A stretch of 64,000 nucleotides of DNA from JAGNZR01 sp051646055 (lineage in GTDB: Bacteria > Fusobacteriota > Fusobacteriia > Fusobacteriales > Fusobacteriaceae), in the NCBI GenBank assembly GCA_051646055.1, contig JBOFCM010000055.1, positions 10,231 through 74,230 on the forward strand, written 5' to 3'. The notes beneath the pieces were generated by a model. The model saw only the letters and a list, made by a program, of their open reading frames with translations. It did no database searches and had not been told where the DNA came from. The stretch's first letter is position 1, and every line of letters starts with the position of its first letter. The position numbers were made by a program, and so were the translations under genes. This document shows, piece by piece, positions 43,558 to 53,128 of the stretch.

Positions 43558-43638
43558 TAAGCCAAGTAGATAGGAGACTAACCCTAAATCCTAGCTTAAA
43601 TTCTAAATAATTATACCACGATTGACTCTTTTTGTAAA
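43558..43638 (-). promoter_or_regulatory. rpsO promoter and structured leader
   Basis: Minus strand TTTACA (43638-43633), 17-bp spacer, extended TGGTATAAT with -10 at 43615-43610. The leader then has TAAGC ... GCTTA (43558-43598) enclosing TAGGA ... TCCTA, a long-range stem just before the ribosome site. S15 represses its own translation through leader folds in many bacteria; this is a likely example, though the fold class is not assigned. Confidence 0.7.
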
Positions 43639-43668
43639 CTATTTTTTCATTGTAATGATTTTTATCTT

Positions 43669-45768
43669 TTATTGTTCCGGTGCTATATCTTTTGGTTTTT
43701 CATCAGGAATATCCAAAATTTCTTCCGGTTCTTTCTCCGCTATTTCCGGATCCTCTATAACACCTTCGTTGTTATCTAAAGATTTTCCTTCTAAAAGAAG
43801 TTTCAATTCATCCCCAGTTATAGTTTCACGGATAAGAAGAGTTTTAGATATATGATCCAACATTTCGTAGTTATCAGTTAAAAGTTTTATCATATCATTG
43901 TAAGCATCATTTATAATTTTTCTGATTTCATCATCTATCTCTTTACCAGTTACATCACTATAATGCTTCTGAGCAAACATATCTCCTTCAGCAGTGCTAT
44001 CTAAAAGTATCGGCCCGAATTTTTCACTCATTCCAAATTTCGTTACCATAGCATGGGCAATAGCGGTAGCTCTCTGGATATCGTTACTAGCTCCAGTAGT
44101 TATATCATTGAACACTACCTGTTCAGCTGCACGACCTCCCAGTAGAACTCTTATTTCTGAAAGATATTCATTTTTTGATTTCAGATATCTATCTTCTGTT
44201 GGAAGACTCATAGTATAACCTAAAGCTGCTGAACCTCTAGGAATAATAGTGACCTTATGTACAGGTTCTGTATGAGGTAGCATAAGCTGAGTCATAGCAT
44301 GACCTACTTCATGATAAGCCACTATATGTCTTTCTTTCTGAACTGTAACCCTAGATTTTCTTTCAGGTCCTATGGCAACTTTTTCCGATGCTTCTTCTAA
44401 ATCCGCCATAATTATAACTTCTCTTCCTTCTCTAGCAGCAAGAATTGCTGCTTCATTAAGAAGATTAGCTAAATCTGCTCCCACAAATCCCGGAGTCTTT
44501 CTCGCTACTACTCCTAGATCCACAGATGGATCTATTTTTTTATCTCTACAGTGTACTTTCAATATCTCTTCTCTTCCCTTGATATCTGGAGAGTCAACTA
44601 CTACCTGTCTATCGAATCTTCCAGGTCTCATAAGGGCTCTATCTAAAACCTCAGGTCTGTTTGTAGCTGCAAGAACAATTATCGTTTCTTCGTTTCCAAA
44701 TCCATCCATTTCTACAAGTAGCTGATTGAGAGTCTGTTCTCTCTCATCATTTCCTCCACCTTGACCGCTCCCTCTTTTTCTTCCCACTGCATCGATTTCA
44801 TCTATAAAAACAATACATGGAGCAGCTTTTCTTGCTTTATTAAAAAGATCTCTGACTCTTGATGCTCCGACTCCCACAAACATCTCAACAAATTCAGATC
44901 CTGACATACTTAGGAAAGGAACTCCAGCTTCTCCTGCAACAGCCTTGGCCAGCAAAGTTTTTCCTGTTCCTGGATTTCCAAGAAGAAGAACTCCCTTAGG
45001 AATTTTCGCACCTATATTTTTATATTTTTCAGGCTCTTTAAGAAAATTAACTACTTCTTCCAGTTCCACTTTTGCCTCATCTATCCCTGCTACATCATCA
45101 AAAGTAACTTTTGTGTGCTCGGCTCCTCCCTCTTTAACCTTAGATTTTCCTATGTTAAAGATCTGAGGTCCTCCTCCAGCTCCACCTTTATTCATTTTAG
45201 AGAGCATAAACACCCATACTCCAATAAGAAGAAGCATTGGGAACCATGACACTAGGAGATTAAGAAGAAATGGTAATTCTTCAGGGGGAACCGATTTAAT
45301 TTTAGCTCCTTCTCCCTCTATAAGCTCTACCAGTTTAGGATCTCCTCCCAGTCTGTCCGTTATCATTCTAGCTTTATATTGCCCGTCAGCAGGGAGCTCT
45401 CCCTTATTTCCATAAATATAGCCTTCTTTCTCTTCTACCTGAATTATTTTTTTATCTTTCAGAAGATTTGAAAACTCAGTATAACTCACAGTCTCTATAG
45501 TGATTCCTTTTTTATCCTGCATAAGAGATGGTAGGCTCATAAAAATTGTGACTATAAAAAGTAACATTATTAACCCTTTTATATTAAATTTTCCCCTATC
45601 CTCTTCCGGACCTTTTCCATCCATCTCATTTTTCAATTTTTCTTTAAATTCATCTCTTTTATTTTTCAACTCATTTTGAAAAGGAAAACCCTCTTTTTCA
45701 TCCTTTTTTGGCTGTGGGTTCTTTTGCTCTTCATTCAACTCTTTCTCATCCTTCTTCTTTTCACTCAC
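43669..45768 (-). CDS. ftsH: ATP-dependent zinc metalloprotease FtsH
   Basis: Membrane-bound AAA+ protease of 699 residues for quality control of membrane and regulatory proteins. Two membrane helices (about 65-82 and 167-189) flank a periplasmic domain; Walker A GNPGTGKT (264-271), Walker B FIDEID (321-326), SRH region and zinc site HEVGH (486-490) are present. The zinc motif has Val where Ala is usual, still fitting HExxH. A hydrophilic charged tail of about 60 residues precedes helix 1, longer than in E. coli. Overlaps tilS by 4 bp. Confidence 0.96.
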   Translation of the reverse strand: MSEKKKDEKELNEEQKNPQPKKDEKEGFPFQNELKNKRDEFKEKLKNEMDGKGPEEDRGKFNIKGLIMLLFIVTIFMSLPSLMQDKKGITIETVSYTEFSNLLKDKKIIQVEEKEGYIYGNKGELPADGQYKARMITDRLGGDPKLVELIEGEGAKIKSVPPEELPFLLNLLVSWFPMLLLIGVWVFMLSKMNKGGAGGGPQIFNIGKSKVKEGGAEHTKVTFDDVAGIDEAKVELEEVVNFLKEPEKYKNIGAKIPKGVLLLGNPGTGKTLLAKAVAGEAGVPFLSMSGSEFVEMFVGVGASRVRDLFNKARKAAPCIVFIDEIDAVGRKRGSGQGGGNDEREQTLNQLLVEMDGFGNEETIIVLAATNRPEVLDRALMRPGRFDRQVVVDSPDIKGREEILKVHCRDKKIDPSVDLGVVARKTPGFVGADLANLLNEAAILAAREGREVIIMADLEEASEKVAIGPERKSRVTVQKERHIVAYHEVGHAMTQLMLPHTEPVHKVTIIPRGSAALGYTMSLPTEDRYLKSKNEYLSEIRVLLGGRAAEQVVFNDITTGASNDIQRATAIAHAMVTKFGMSEKFGPILLDSTAEGDMFAQKHYSDVTGKEIDDEIRKIINDAYNDMIKLLTDNYEMLDHISKTLLIRETITGDELKLLLEGKSLDNNEGVIEDPEIAEKEPEEILDIPDEKPKDIAPEQ

Positions 45769-47117
45769 TTCTTTATCCTCCTTACAACTAGTTCAGTCCA
45801 CTGGGTATCATCTATCTTTTTCAAATATTTTTCACTAAATTTTATACCGGCTATCCAAAAAATTTCCTCTTTAAAGGATACTATAGGAATCAAGTCTCTC
45901 ATATCTTTAGGTATTTTCTCATCTATTAAAATATCCTTAATTTTCTTCTGATTCTTCATGCCCTTAGGTATGATTCTATCTCCAGCTTTTCTTTGTCTTA
46001 CAATTAAAGTATCATCTTTTTTAAAGTTTGTCAAAAGAGTATCACTGTTTTTGTCTTTTTTTTCTTGAGCTGTACATATTTTTGCTTCAACTTCATAATT
46101 GCCAAAAATCAACTTTCCTGGAATAGTTAATTTCATTTCACAAATTTCAAACTTCTCCTCTTTTTTTTCCACGTATATATGCTTATAATCTTTGACTAAA
46201 AAAATATTTTTGGAAAGAGATATTTTCTTGGTACCGCCCTGATTCAAAAGCTCCACTATTTTTTCCAATTTATATCTGTCAGAAGATAATCCCAAACTAT
46301 TCATATATCCATTCATTATCTTTTTAACTTTATAATCAGAAAGGTTTTCAAGTTTTTCCAGTTCAATCCCCTCTCTTTCATTGGAAAGATAATCTCTGAA
46401 ATTAATTTTAAGCTCTCTGTTTATCTCCCCTATCTCTCCTATAAGATTATAGATTTTATCTTTGAATTTGGGATTATATTTTTTTTCTATAAAAGGTATT
46501 AGTTCTAACCTTATACTATTACGGGTAAAATCACTCTCCATATTGCTCTCATCTGTTCTATATTCTATTTTATTTTTATTGAGATACTCCATTATCTCAT
46601 TTTTATAGATATGGTTTATAGGTCTCAGATATGCATCTTTACTAAAAGCTATTCCTTCTAAACCCTCTACACTTGTCCCTCTCATAAGTCTGAAAAGAAA
46701 AGTTTCAATTTGATCATCTTTGTTGTGAGCAACAAGTATTCTGCTACATTTTTCGATTTCTTTTATTTCTCCAAAAAAATTATGCCTTATCTCCCGTCCA
46801 GCTTCTTCCAGTCCGATTTTTTTCTCTTGAGATATTTTTTCTACTTCTGCCCTCTTTATATATATTTTCAAATTATATTTTTCAGCAGTTTTTCTTGCAA
46901 AAATTTCATCACCATCTGAATTTTCGCCTCTCAAAAGATGATTTATATGCACAAGAACAATTTCCAAATTCAGATTTTCTTTTTTCCTGAATTCCATAAG
47001 AGCTTCCAAAAGAAATACTGAATCTGGCCCTCCTGAAAAACCCAAAACCCACTTTTTTTCTTCTGAAAAATCTATCTCTTTTTTCAATCTATGAAAAATT
47101 CCACTCAATATATTCAT
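45765..47117 (-). CDS. tilS: tRNA(Ile)-lysidine synthase TilS
   Basis: Modifies C34 of tRNA-Ile2 (anticodon CAT) to lysidine so that it reads AUA codons. The PP-loop GFSGGPDSVFLLEALM lies near residues 28-43, and HNKDDQIETFLFRLMRG follows; a C-terminal TilS domain ends the 450 residues. It is coupled with ftsH (4-bp overlap), the arrangement often seen in bacteria, and lies 6 bp after the radical SAM gene. A CAT-anticodon tRNA at 61.8 kb may be its substrate. Confidence 0.95.
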   Translation of the reverse strand: MNILSGIFHRLKKEIDFSEEKKWVLGFSGGPDSVFLLEALMEFRKKENLNLEIVLVHINHLLRGENSDGDEIFARKTAEKYNLKIYIKRAEVEKISQEKKIGLEEAGREIRHNFFGEIKEIEKCSRILVAHNKDDQIETFLFRLMRGTSVEGLEGIAFSKDAYLRPINHIYKNEIMEYLNKNKIEYRTDESNMESDFTRNSIRLELIPFIEKKYNPKFKDKIYNLIGEIGEINRELKINFRDYLSNEREGIELEKLENLSDYKVKKIMNGYMNSLGLSSDRYKLEKIVELLNQGGTKKISLSKNIFLVKDYKHIYVEKKEEKFEICEMKLTIPGKLIFGNYEVEAKICTAQEKKDKNSDTLLTNFKKDDTLIVRQRKAGDRIIPKGMKNQKKIKDILIDEKIPKDMRDLIPIVSFKEEIFWIAGIKFSEKYLKKIDDTQWTELVVRRIKK

Positions 47118-47123
47118 CAGAAT

Positions 47124-48749
47124 TTACACCCTCTCTACACTTCTATTTTTATAGTCAAAAAATATATCTATCTCTCCAACTGTTCCATCCAAAATATTAT
47201 AAGAAAAACTTTCTAGGTCACTAAACTTATGCCCTTCTCTTACAGAGACATAGTTTTTAGATTTTATGAGAGTATTGTATCTCTCCTCATCTCTCTTTCT
47301 TTGTAACCACTGTGGTGTGCTTGATACCTTTCCATTTTTCAACATATCAAATTTAAGATATTCTATAAATATGCCTCTATTTTCAAATTTTTTATTTTCG
47401 TAAAAATTTAGAAGATAGTTATAGAGAGATTGCTCTTTATGACCGATATCCATATATCCCTTCTCTTTAAAATACTCTGCTATATCCTGAAAAAAAAGAA
47501 ACGGTGAATTATAAAAATTACCAATTATATAGTCCAAAGATTTTTGGAATTTTTCTGAATTATAATAAAAATCCAAAACTCTCTCTATCTCCTTCAATTT
47601 TACCAGTTCTCCAAAAGTTATAAATCTATTAGAGATAACCTCAAAAGGGGCAAAATCAGTGTAGGAGTATCCATACTGCTCTACCTCCTTCTCCATTCTA
47701 GTACCTTTGAGTATTTTTAGGAATCCCATCTGTATCATCTCAGGTTTTAAATCATATACATAATTAAATGAATTTTGAAAAAGATTATAGGTTTCATATG
47801 GTAGTCCAGCTATCAGATCTAAATGGAGATGGATAGTTTTAGGTATCTTTCTTATATTTTCACTCAGTCTATCTAATAGATTTCTACGATTTATGCTCTC
47901 CATAGTTTCCCAGTTTACACTCTGCACACCTATCTCAAACTGAAAATATCCTTCTGGAACCCTACTTAAAAGTTCCAATGTTTCCTTATCGAAAATATTG
48001 GCATTTACTTCAAAATGGAAAGTTATCCCCTTTCTATAGTTTTTTATGAGATAATCCCAGATTTCCATATATCTTCCACGGTTAATATTAAAGGTTCTAT
48101 CCACAAATTTTATCAATTTTATATTAGATTGAAGAAATATTCCCAAATCTCTTTTTACTCTTTCTAGTGAAAAATATTTTATTCCACGATCTGCAGAAGA
48201 GAGACAGTACGAACAACTGAAAGGGCAACCTCTGGAACTTTCATAATAAAGTATTTTTTTTTCCTCCATTATCTCTTCTAAAGTGTAGGGAAATGGAATC
48301 TCATCCAAATCATGTGCCATAGGATAATTATAAATTCCTCCGATATTTTCAAAACTTTGGGAGAACATTTTTAATACTCCACGTTCTCCTTCACCCTTCA
48401 CTACAAAGTCTATTTCTGGGTTTTCAGATAAAACTTTTTCAGAATCATAAGAAACTTCAGGTCCTCCTAATCCTATCTTGCATCCAGGAACTATTTTTTT
48501 CATCTCACCTATAATTTTAAATACATACTCCCTGTTCCAAATATAAGTTGAGAAAATCACCACATCTGGAGATTTCTCATATATATCCCTCACTATATTT
48601 ATAAGCTGATTATTTATATTGCTCTCATAAACTTCTACAGTTTTCTGAGGGTCATCATTATGTTCTTCAACGTATTTTTTTATATATCTCACAGCAAGAT
48701 TGGTGTGTATATATTGGCTGTTCAGAGCCACTAACAGATATTTTTTCAT
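47124..48749 (-). CDS. B12-binding-domain radical SAM protein
   Basis: About 541 residues: an N-terminal cobalamin-binding-like fold (about 1-130), then a radical SAM domain with the cluster-binding RGCPFSCSYCLS (CxxxCxxC), then a C-terminal region typical of the DUF4080 family. Substrate unknown. The ATG at 48749 is preferred because GGAG lies 6 nt ahead; an ATG at 48761 gives four more residues. It sits between mltG and tilS in a likely housekeeping operon. Confidence 0.85.
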   Translation of the reverse strand: MKKYLLVALNSQYIHTNLAVRYIKKYVEEHNDDPQKTVEVYESNINNQLINIVRDIYEKSPDVVIFSTYIWNREYVFKIIGEMKKIVPGCKIGLGGPEVSYDSEKVLSENPEIDFVVKGEGERGVLKMFSQSFENIGGIYNYPMAHDLDEIPFPYTLEEIMEEKKILYYESSRGCPFSCSYCLSSADRGIKYFSLERVKRDLGIFLQSNIKLIKFVDRTFNINRGRYMEIWDYLIKNYRKGITFHFEVNANIFDKETLELLSRVPEGYFQFEIGVQSVNWETMESINRRNLLDRLSENIRKIPKTIHLHLDLIAGLPYETYNLFQNSFNYVYDLKPEMIQMGFLKILKGTRMEKEVEQYGYSYTDFAPFEVISNRFITFGELVKLKEIERVLDFYYNSEKFQKSLDYIIGNFYNSPFLFFQDIAEYFKEKGYMDIGHKEQSLYNYLLNFYENKKFENRGIFIEYLKFDMLKNGKVSSTPQWLQRKRDEERYNTLIKSKNYVSVREGHKFSDLESFSYNILDGTVGEIDIFFDYKNRSVERV

Positions 48750-48770
48750 GTTTTTCTCCATAATTACTCT

Positions 48771-49736
48771 TTATTTTTTATTATTTCTTTGAAATTCGAG
48801 ATGCTCTTTATAGGTTCTGCTAAAAAAATGACTCTTATCTCCTCTGGCTACAAAGAAAAGATATTCTGTATTGGCAGGATTGAAGGCTGCTTCTATAGAA
48901 TTCTTATCAGGACTGGCTATTGGAGCTGGTGGAAGCCCTTTATACTTATAAGTGTTATACGGAGAATCTATCTCCAAATCTTTATAATACATTCTTTTTT
49001 TTCCATAATCATATAGATAATTCACAGTGGCATCCGATGAAAGAGTCATCCCTTTCATCAGTCGATTATAAAACACCGAAGCTATTATAGGTTTCTCCTC
49101 TTGAAGTATAGCTTCCCTCTCTATTATAGAGGCCATTATCAGTTTTTGATAGAAATCATTCTTGTCAGGATATTTTTCTGGAGGAAATCTTTTTAAAAAT
49201 TCTCTTAAAACAACATTCAAAGTTTGGGCTTTACTATAATTCTCAGGGATAAAATATGTTTCCGGATAAAAATATCCTTCAAAATTTCCATTCGGAGTAG
49301 GGTATGGAAATTCTATTTTTTTTAACTCTTGAACAAACTCCTCCTCAGCTCTTTTATCTCCTTTGGATAAAAGATTCAATATATTTTTCAAACTATATCC
49401 TTCAGGTATCGTCAATCTAAAAACTTTTGATTTTCCAGATTCTAGGAGTTCCACTATTTCCTTTACGGAATATTCCCCCCTAATCTCATAATATCCCGCC
49501 TTTATAGCTCTTCCTCCGTTTTTTTCATATTTCAAATAATAACGGAATGGAAGTTTTTCAGAAAATTTCAGAGGACTTAAAGAGGTTCTGAGAGGTTTAT
49601 CTCCAGAAATTTCCAAGATTTTATTATATTTTTCTTTACGATTTATAAAATTATTATAATAGCTATAACCTCCTATAGCTACTCCCGATGCAAGGACAGT
49701 CAAAAATATTATTATGGTTAAGAAAACTTTTTTCAT
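48771..49736 (-). CDS. mltG: Endolytic murein transglycosylase MltG
   Basis: Cuts nascent peptidoglycan glycan strands and so sets their length. It has 321 residues, an N-terminal membrane anchor (about 4-26), LysM-like segment and the catalytic YceG domain with the key Glu in ASIIEREA and the FYNRLMKGMTLSSDATVNY stretch. AGGAG precedes the ATG. First gene of the mltG-rSAM-tilS-ftsH row. Confidence 0.94.
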   Translation of the reverse strand: MKKVFLTIIIFLTVLASGVAIGGYSYYNNFINRKEKYNKILEISGDKPLRTSLSPLKFSEKLPFRYYLKYEKNGGRAIKAGYYEIRGEYSVKEIVELLESGKSKVFRLTIPEGYSLKNILNLLSKGDKRAEEEFVQELKKIEFPYPTPNGNFEGYFYPETYFIPENYSKAQTLNVVLREFLKRFPPEKYPDKNDFYQKLIMASIIEREAILQEEKPIIASVFYNRLMKGMTLSSDATVNYLYDYGKKRMYYKDLEIDSPYNTYKYKGLPPAPIASPDKNSIEAAFNPANTEYLFFVARGDKSHFFSRTYKEHLEFQRNNKK

Positions 49737-49797
49737 ACCTTATCTCCTAATTTAAAATTTTTATATTTTTTCTTTCTATATTTTACCATAATTTTCA

Positions 49798-49823
49798 AAA
49801 AAAAACCTCCCAAAATGGGAGGT
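49798..49823 (-). terminator. Terminator after the first DEAD-box gene
   Basis: Stem ACCTCCCA / TGGGAGGT with a 3-nt loop and eight-T tail on the minus strand. Confidence 0.92.
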
Positions 49824-49829
49824 CAGATT

Positions 49830-51542
49830 TTATTTTCTTACTTTAGCTTTTTCTACTAGAGGTTTCTTTCCAGCTCTCTCTATTTCGAAGCTCTCAATTA
49901 TCTGCTCAGCCTCTTTAAATGGAACTGAAACAAATGAGAAGTTCTCATAAAGCTCAACGTTTCTTATTTTATTTTCATTTACATTAGCTTTTGTACTGAT
50001 TGTATTAAGAAGTTTCTTTAGAGTGATTCCATCTTTCTTTCCAAGAGCAACAAAAAGTCTAACTTTCCCAGTATTTTCTAGTGATCCATCATCAGAAGAC
50101 TCGTCATTATCTCTTCCTCTGTTTCTGTCTCTTCTGTCAGTTCTCTCATATCTATCAGATGATGATCTCTCTGGTCTATCTCTTCTGTCATTTCTACCTC
50201 TATCACTAGAAACCTCTATTTGAGAGTAGTTACTCTCATCAAGTTCATGATCATAAGCATTTTTAAGAAGAGCAGCTATTATAGTATGAGAATCTGATTT
50301 TAACAGAAGTTCATTAGCCATTGCATTAAAGTTTTCGAAAGCTCCTGATTCGATTACAGTTTCAATATCCGAGAATATTCTAACTTTTTTAGCTTCGATA
50401 ACATCCTTTATTCTTGGCACTTTCTCTTTTCTTATCTCAGTTTTAGTAACCTTTTGGATATAAAGAAGTTTTCTATACTCAGATGGAGTTATGAAAGTTA
50501 TAGCAGTTCCCTGCTTTCCAGCTCTTCCAGTTCTTCCGATTCTATGTACATATGACTCAGCTTCCTGAGGTATAGCATAGTTAATTACATGCGAAAGATC
50601 ATTTACATCTATTCCTCTTGCTGCAACGTCAGTAGCTACAAGAACATTAAGCTTCTTAGCCTTAAATCTCTTAAGAGTAACCTCTCTGTGGTTTTGGCTG
50701 ATATCTCCATGAAGACCATCTGCATCATAACCTCTGTCGTTAAGCTTTCCTACAAGCTCATTAACATCATTTTTTGTTCTACAGAATACGATTCCATAGA
50801 AATCTTGTGCAAGATCTATGATTCTGCAAAGAGCTTCAAACTTGTCTCTATCTTTTACTTCAAAATAAATTTGGTCAGTAAGATTAGTCGTAAGTTCTCT
50901 AGCTTTAACTGATAAAACTTCATGCTCTTTCATGTGGTTTTTAGCTATTTTAAGTATCTCTGGAGCCATTGTAGCCGAGAAGAATAGCATTTTTTTATCT
51001 TCATTAGTTGAAGAAAGTATCTTTTCGATATCCTCTACGAATCCCATATTAAGCATTTCATCTGCCTCATCTAGAACAAAGAACTTCAGATTATCTATCT
51101 TAAGTATTCCTCTGTTCATAAGATCCATAACTCTTCCTGGAGTTCCTACTACCACATCTACACCTTTTTTAAGCTGTCTGATTTGGAAATCCATAGATTG
51201 TCCTCCATAAACTGGAGCTATTCTTATTTTTCTTCCGTAAGAAAGAGCGTGCATCTCTTCAGAAACCTGTACAGCAAGTTCTCTTGTTGGTGTTAAAACT
51301 ATCGCCTGTATCGACTTAGCGTTTTCTTCTATCTGCTCAAGTATTGGCAGAGAGAAAGCAGCAGTTTTTCCTGTTCCTGTCTGTGCTTGCCCGATTATAT
51401 CTTTATCCCCTGATAATAGTGCAGGGATTGTTAATTCCTGTATTGGACTTGGTTTCTCATAACCTTTTTTTGCAAGAGCTTTAAGAGTTTTCTCTGATAG
51501 CCCTAAATTTTTAAATTCTACTAATTTTTCTAACTTATCCAT
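49830..51542 (-). CDS. DEAD-box RNA helicase, CsdA/DbpA-like
   Basis: RNA helicase of 570 residues with motifs AQTGTGKT, PTRELA, DEAD, SAT and HRIGRTGR. After the helicase core comes an Arg/Asp/Ser-rich linker (about 445-480, RGRNDRRDRPERSS-like), then a C-terminal DbpA-type RNA-binding domain (VRLFVALGKKDGITLKKLL). This layout fits ribosome-assembly or cold-shock helicases. It has a separate promoter and a 5' leader with a strong stem-loop. Confidence 0.93.
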   Translation of the reverse strand: MDKLEKLVEFKNLGLSEKTLKALAKKGYEKPSPIQELTIPALLSGDKDIIGQAQTGTGKTAAFSLPILEQIEENAKSIQAIVLTPTRELAVQVSEEMHALSYGRKIRIAPVYGGQSMDFQIRQLKKGVDVVVGTPGRVMDLMNRGILKIDNLKFFVLDEADEMLNMGFVEDIEKILSSTNEDKKMLFFSATMAPEILKIAKNHMKEHEVLSVKARELTTNLTDQIYFEVKDRDKFEALCRIIDLAQDFYGIVFCRTKNDVNELVGKLNDRGYDADGLHGDISQNHREVTLKRFKAKKLNVLVATDVAARGIDVNDLSHVINYAIPQEAESYVHRIGRTGRAGKQGTAITFITPSEYRKLLYIQKVTKTEIRKEKVPRIKDVIEAKKVRIFSDIETVIESGAFENFNAMANELLLKSDSHTIIAALLKNAYDHELDESNYSQIEVSSDRGRNDRRDRPERSSSDRYERTDRRDRNRGRDNDESSDDGSLENTGKVRLFVALGKKDGITLKKLLNTISTKANVNENKIRNVELYENFSFVSVPFKEAEQIIESFEIERAGKKPLVEKAKVRK

Positions 51543-51615
51543 TAGTCACTTCCTTTTTTCCTCAAAATTTTCTATTTTTTTCAAATTCGCCACGGATATT
51601 TTATAAAGGTAATAT

Positions 51616-51705
51616 ATCTAGATGGCTATTTGAAACAGGAAAAAATAGCTGACTAGATAATTTATAATATCAAATTATTATAACACACTTTTTAAAAAAA
51701 GTGTA
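51616..51705 (-). promoter_or_regulatory. Promoter and stem-loop leader of the CsdA-like helicase
   Basis: Minus strand TACACT (51705-51700), 17-bp spacer with its own dyad, TATAAT (51682-51677). The leader holds a long stem: ATCTAG and GCTATTT (51616-51631) pair with AAATAGC and CTAGAT (51643-51658) around a 3x3 internal loop. A structured leader before a helicase gene suggests post-transcriptional or cold control. Confidence 0.65.
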
Positions 51706-51778
51706 CTATTTTTTTATTTATTATTTTCCGTTTTTCATTTTAATTCAGCCCTTGTTCTTTTTCAGAAAAAAAATAAAA

Positions 51779-51814
51779 AAAAGAGCTCCGAAAAAACTTA
51801 TTCTGAGCTCTTTT
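51779..51814 (-). terminator. Terminator after DUF1622 gene
   Basis: Stem AAAAGAGCTC / GAGCTCTTTT with 16-nt loop and T-run on the minus strand. Confidence 0.88.
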
Positions 51815-51818
51815 AAGT

Positions 51819-52130
51819 TTATATATGATTTTTAATTTCCCACTGAAGCGAAAAACTCATCATGGTTCTGATAACAACTACTGCAAAAACTCTAAGTACC
51901 GACTGGATATCTGGTGCTATTATTGTTTCTACGATATCCGCTACAATAAGAATTTGCAATCCAAAAAGTACTGATTTATCAAACCCATTTCTGATTGCCT
52001 CACTGACTCTCATTTCATCTCTTTTAAAAACTATTTTGTAACAGGTATCACAAAAACCTGCTATCATAACGAGAATGGCTATTACTGTAAAACTCACATA
52101 TACATAGTGTAATAAAGCATTAAACTCCAT
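51819..52130 (-). CDS. DUF1622 family small membrane protein
   Basis: A 103-residue protein with three hydrophobic segments, ending in the family pattern GLQILIVADIVETIIAPD ... VVIRTMMSFSLQWEI. The family is widespread and its function unknown. It follows a 103-residue orphan gene by 14 bp, so the two are probably co-transcribed. GGAG is near the ATG. Confidence 0.82.
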   Translation of the reverse strand: MEFNALLHYVYVSFTVIAILVMIAGFCDTCYKIVFKRDEMRVSEAIRNGFDKSVLFGLQILIVADIVETIIAPDIQSVLRVFAVVVIRTMMSFSLQWEIKNHI

Positions 52131-52144
52131 TTCTCCCCCAAGGA

Positions 52145-52456
52145 TTATAGTATAACTATAAAATATTTTTTGTTTTTAAGCTGAAAAATTTCATATTTTT
52201 TCTGATTGGCTTTTACAAATCTCATATGAGTATATTTTTTAGCGAATTTTGCTGGATAATCACAGAATCTAGTTGTAGACATTCTGTTAGCTGTTTCAAT
52301 TATTTCATATTCACTGTCCGAAACTAAATAGTTATCACTCCCTATGGCAAAAAGTACCCCTTTGAAATAATTATCCGCTTTTATCTGTTTGAAATCAAAA
52401 TTTTTACCTTTTTTAGTCACAAGATATTGTCCTAGTGCCTGAATTCTATCTAACAT
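52145..52456 (-). CDS. Hypothetical protein, unrecognised
   Basis: 103 residues, basic, soluble, no signal or membrane segment. The middle (YLVSDSEYEIIETANRMSTTRF) and an aromatic/Lys-rich C-terminus (KKYEIFQLKNKKYFIVIL) suggest an alpha/beta fold. I do not recognise a family. A clear GGAGAG ribosome site and a TATAAT box upstream support a real gene. It pairs with the DUF1622 gene. Confidence 0.75.
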   Translation of the reverse strand: MLDRIQALGQYLVTKKGKNFDFKQIKADNYFKGVLFAIGSDNYLVSDSEYEIIETANRMSTTRFCDYPAKFAKKYTHMRFVKANQKKYEIFQLKNKKYFIVIL

Positions 52457-52553
52457 AAAACTCTCCTTCCTTCTTTAATTATACTAAACACTTAATTTTA
52501 CCACAGGAAAAAAACAAAATCAAAAATATTTTTTTGATAACAGTTTTTTTACA

Positions 52554-52582
52554 TTGATAATTAAAATTAAAATTAGTATAAT
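52554..52582 (+). promoter_or_regulatory. Flavodoxin promoter
   Basis: TTGATA, 17-bp spacer, TATAAT; transcription would start about 30 bp before the ATG. Confidence 0.8.
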
Positions 52583-52623
52583 AAATCTATATTTAATTTC
52601 ATTTATAAGCACGGGGGAATTTT

Positions 52624-53127
52624 ATGAAAACAATAGGAATTTTTTACGGAACTACAGGCGGTAAAACATCTGCCATCGTAGATGAGATAGAATTCTGCCT
52701 AAAAAAAGCAGATTATAAGGTATTCAATGTAGAGAATGGAATAGAGGCCATGGTAAACTTCGAAAATCTTATCCTTATAACTCCTACCTATGGGGTTGGA
52801 GAACTTCAAAAAGACTGGGAAGATAACCTGGATACCCTAAAAAAAATTGATTTTACTGGAAAAAAAGTGGCCCTGGCAGGACTTGGAAATCAGCTGGCTT
52901 TTGGAGAGAGTTTTGTGGGAGGACTTAAAATTCTTTATGATATTGTAAAAGATGGCGGAGCTACTATAATTGGTATGACTTCCACAGAAGGTTACAGACA
53001 TAAAGAGTCTGAAGCGGAAATAGATGGGATGTTCGTAGGGCTTGCACTGGACGAATCCAATGCTGACGACGAGACCCCTGACAGAATTTTTGACTGGATA
53101 AAGGAAATTACAAAAGAATTCAATTAA
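52624..53127 (+). CDS. fldA: Flavodoxin
   Basis: FMN-containing electron carrier of 167 residues; the phosphate-binding loop YGTTGGKT is at 8-15, TPTYGVGELQKDW and LAGLGNQLAFGESF are the FMN-ring loops of long-chain flavodoxins. It probably serves pyruvate:flavodoxin oxidoreductase or radical SAM enzymes in this anaerobe. Separate unit with consensus-like promoter and a terminator shared with the convergent MerR gene. Confidence 0.95.
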   Translation: MKTIGIFYGTTGGKTSAIVDEIEFCLKKADYKVFNVENGIEAMVNFENLILITPTYGVGELQKDWEDNLDTLKKIDFTGKKVALAGLGNQLAFGESFVGGLKILYDIVKDGGATIIGMTSTEGYRHKESEAEIDGMFVGLALDESNADDETPDRIFDWIKEITKEFN

Positions 53128-53128
53128 T

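Noticed and set aside
43622..43855. A Ser-rich open frame opposite the end of ftsH
   Set aside because: Composition is the complement of the acidic FtsH tail; no supporting signals.
44299..44313. HEVGH zinc motif of FtsH as a defect
   Set aside because: It still satisfies HExxH, and all AAA+ motifs are intact, so activity should be normal.
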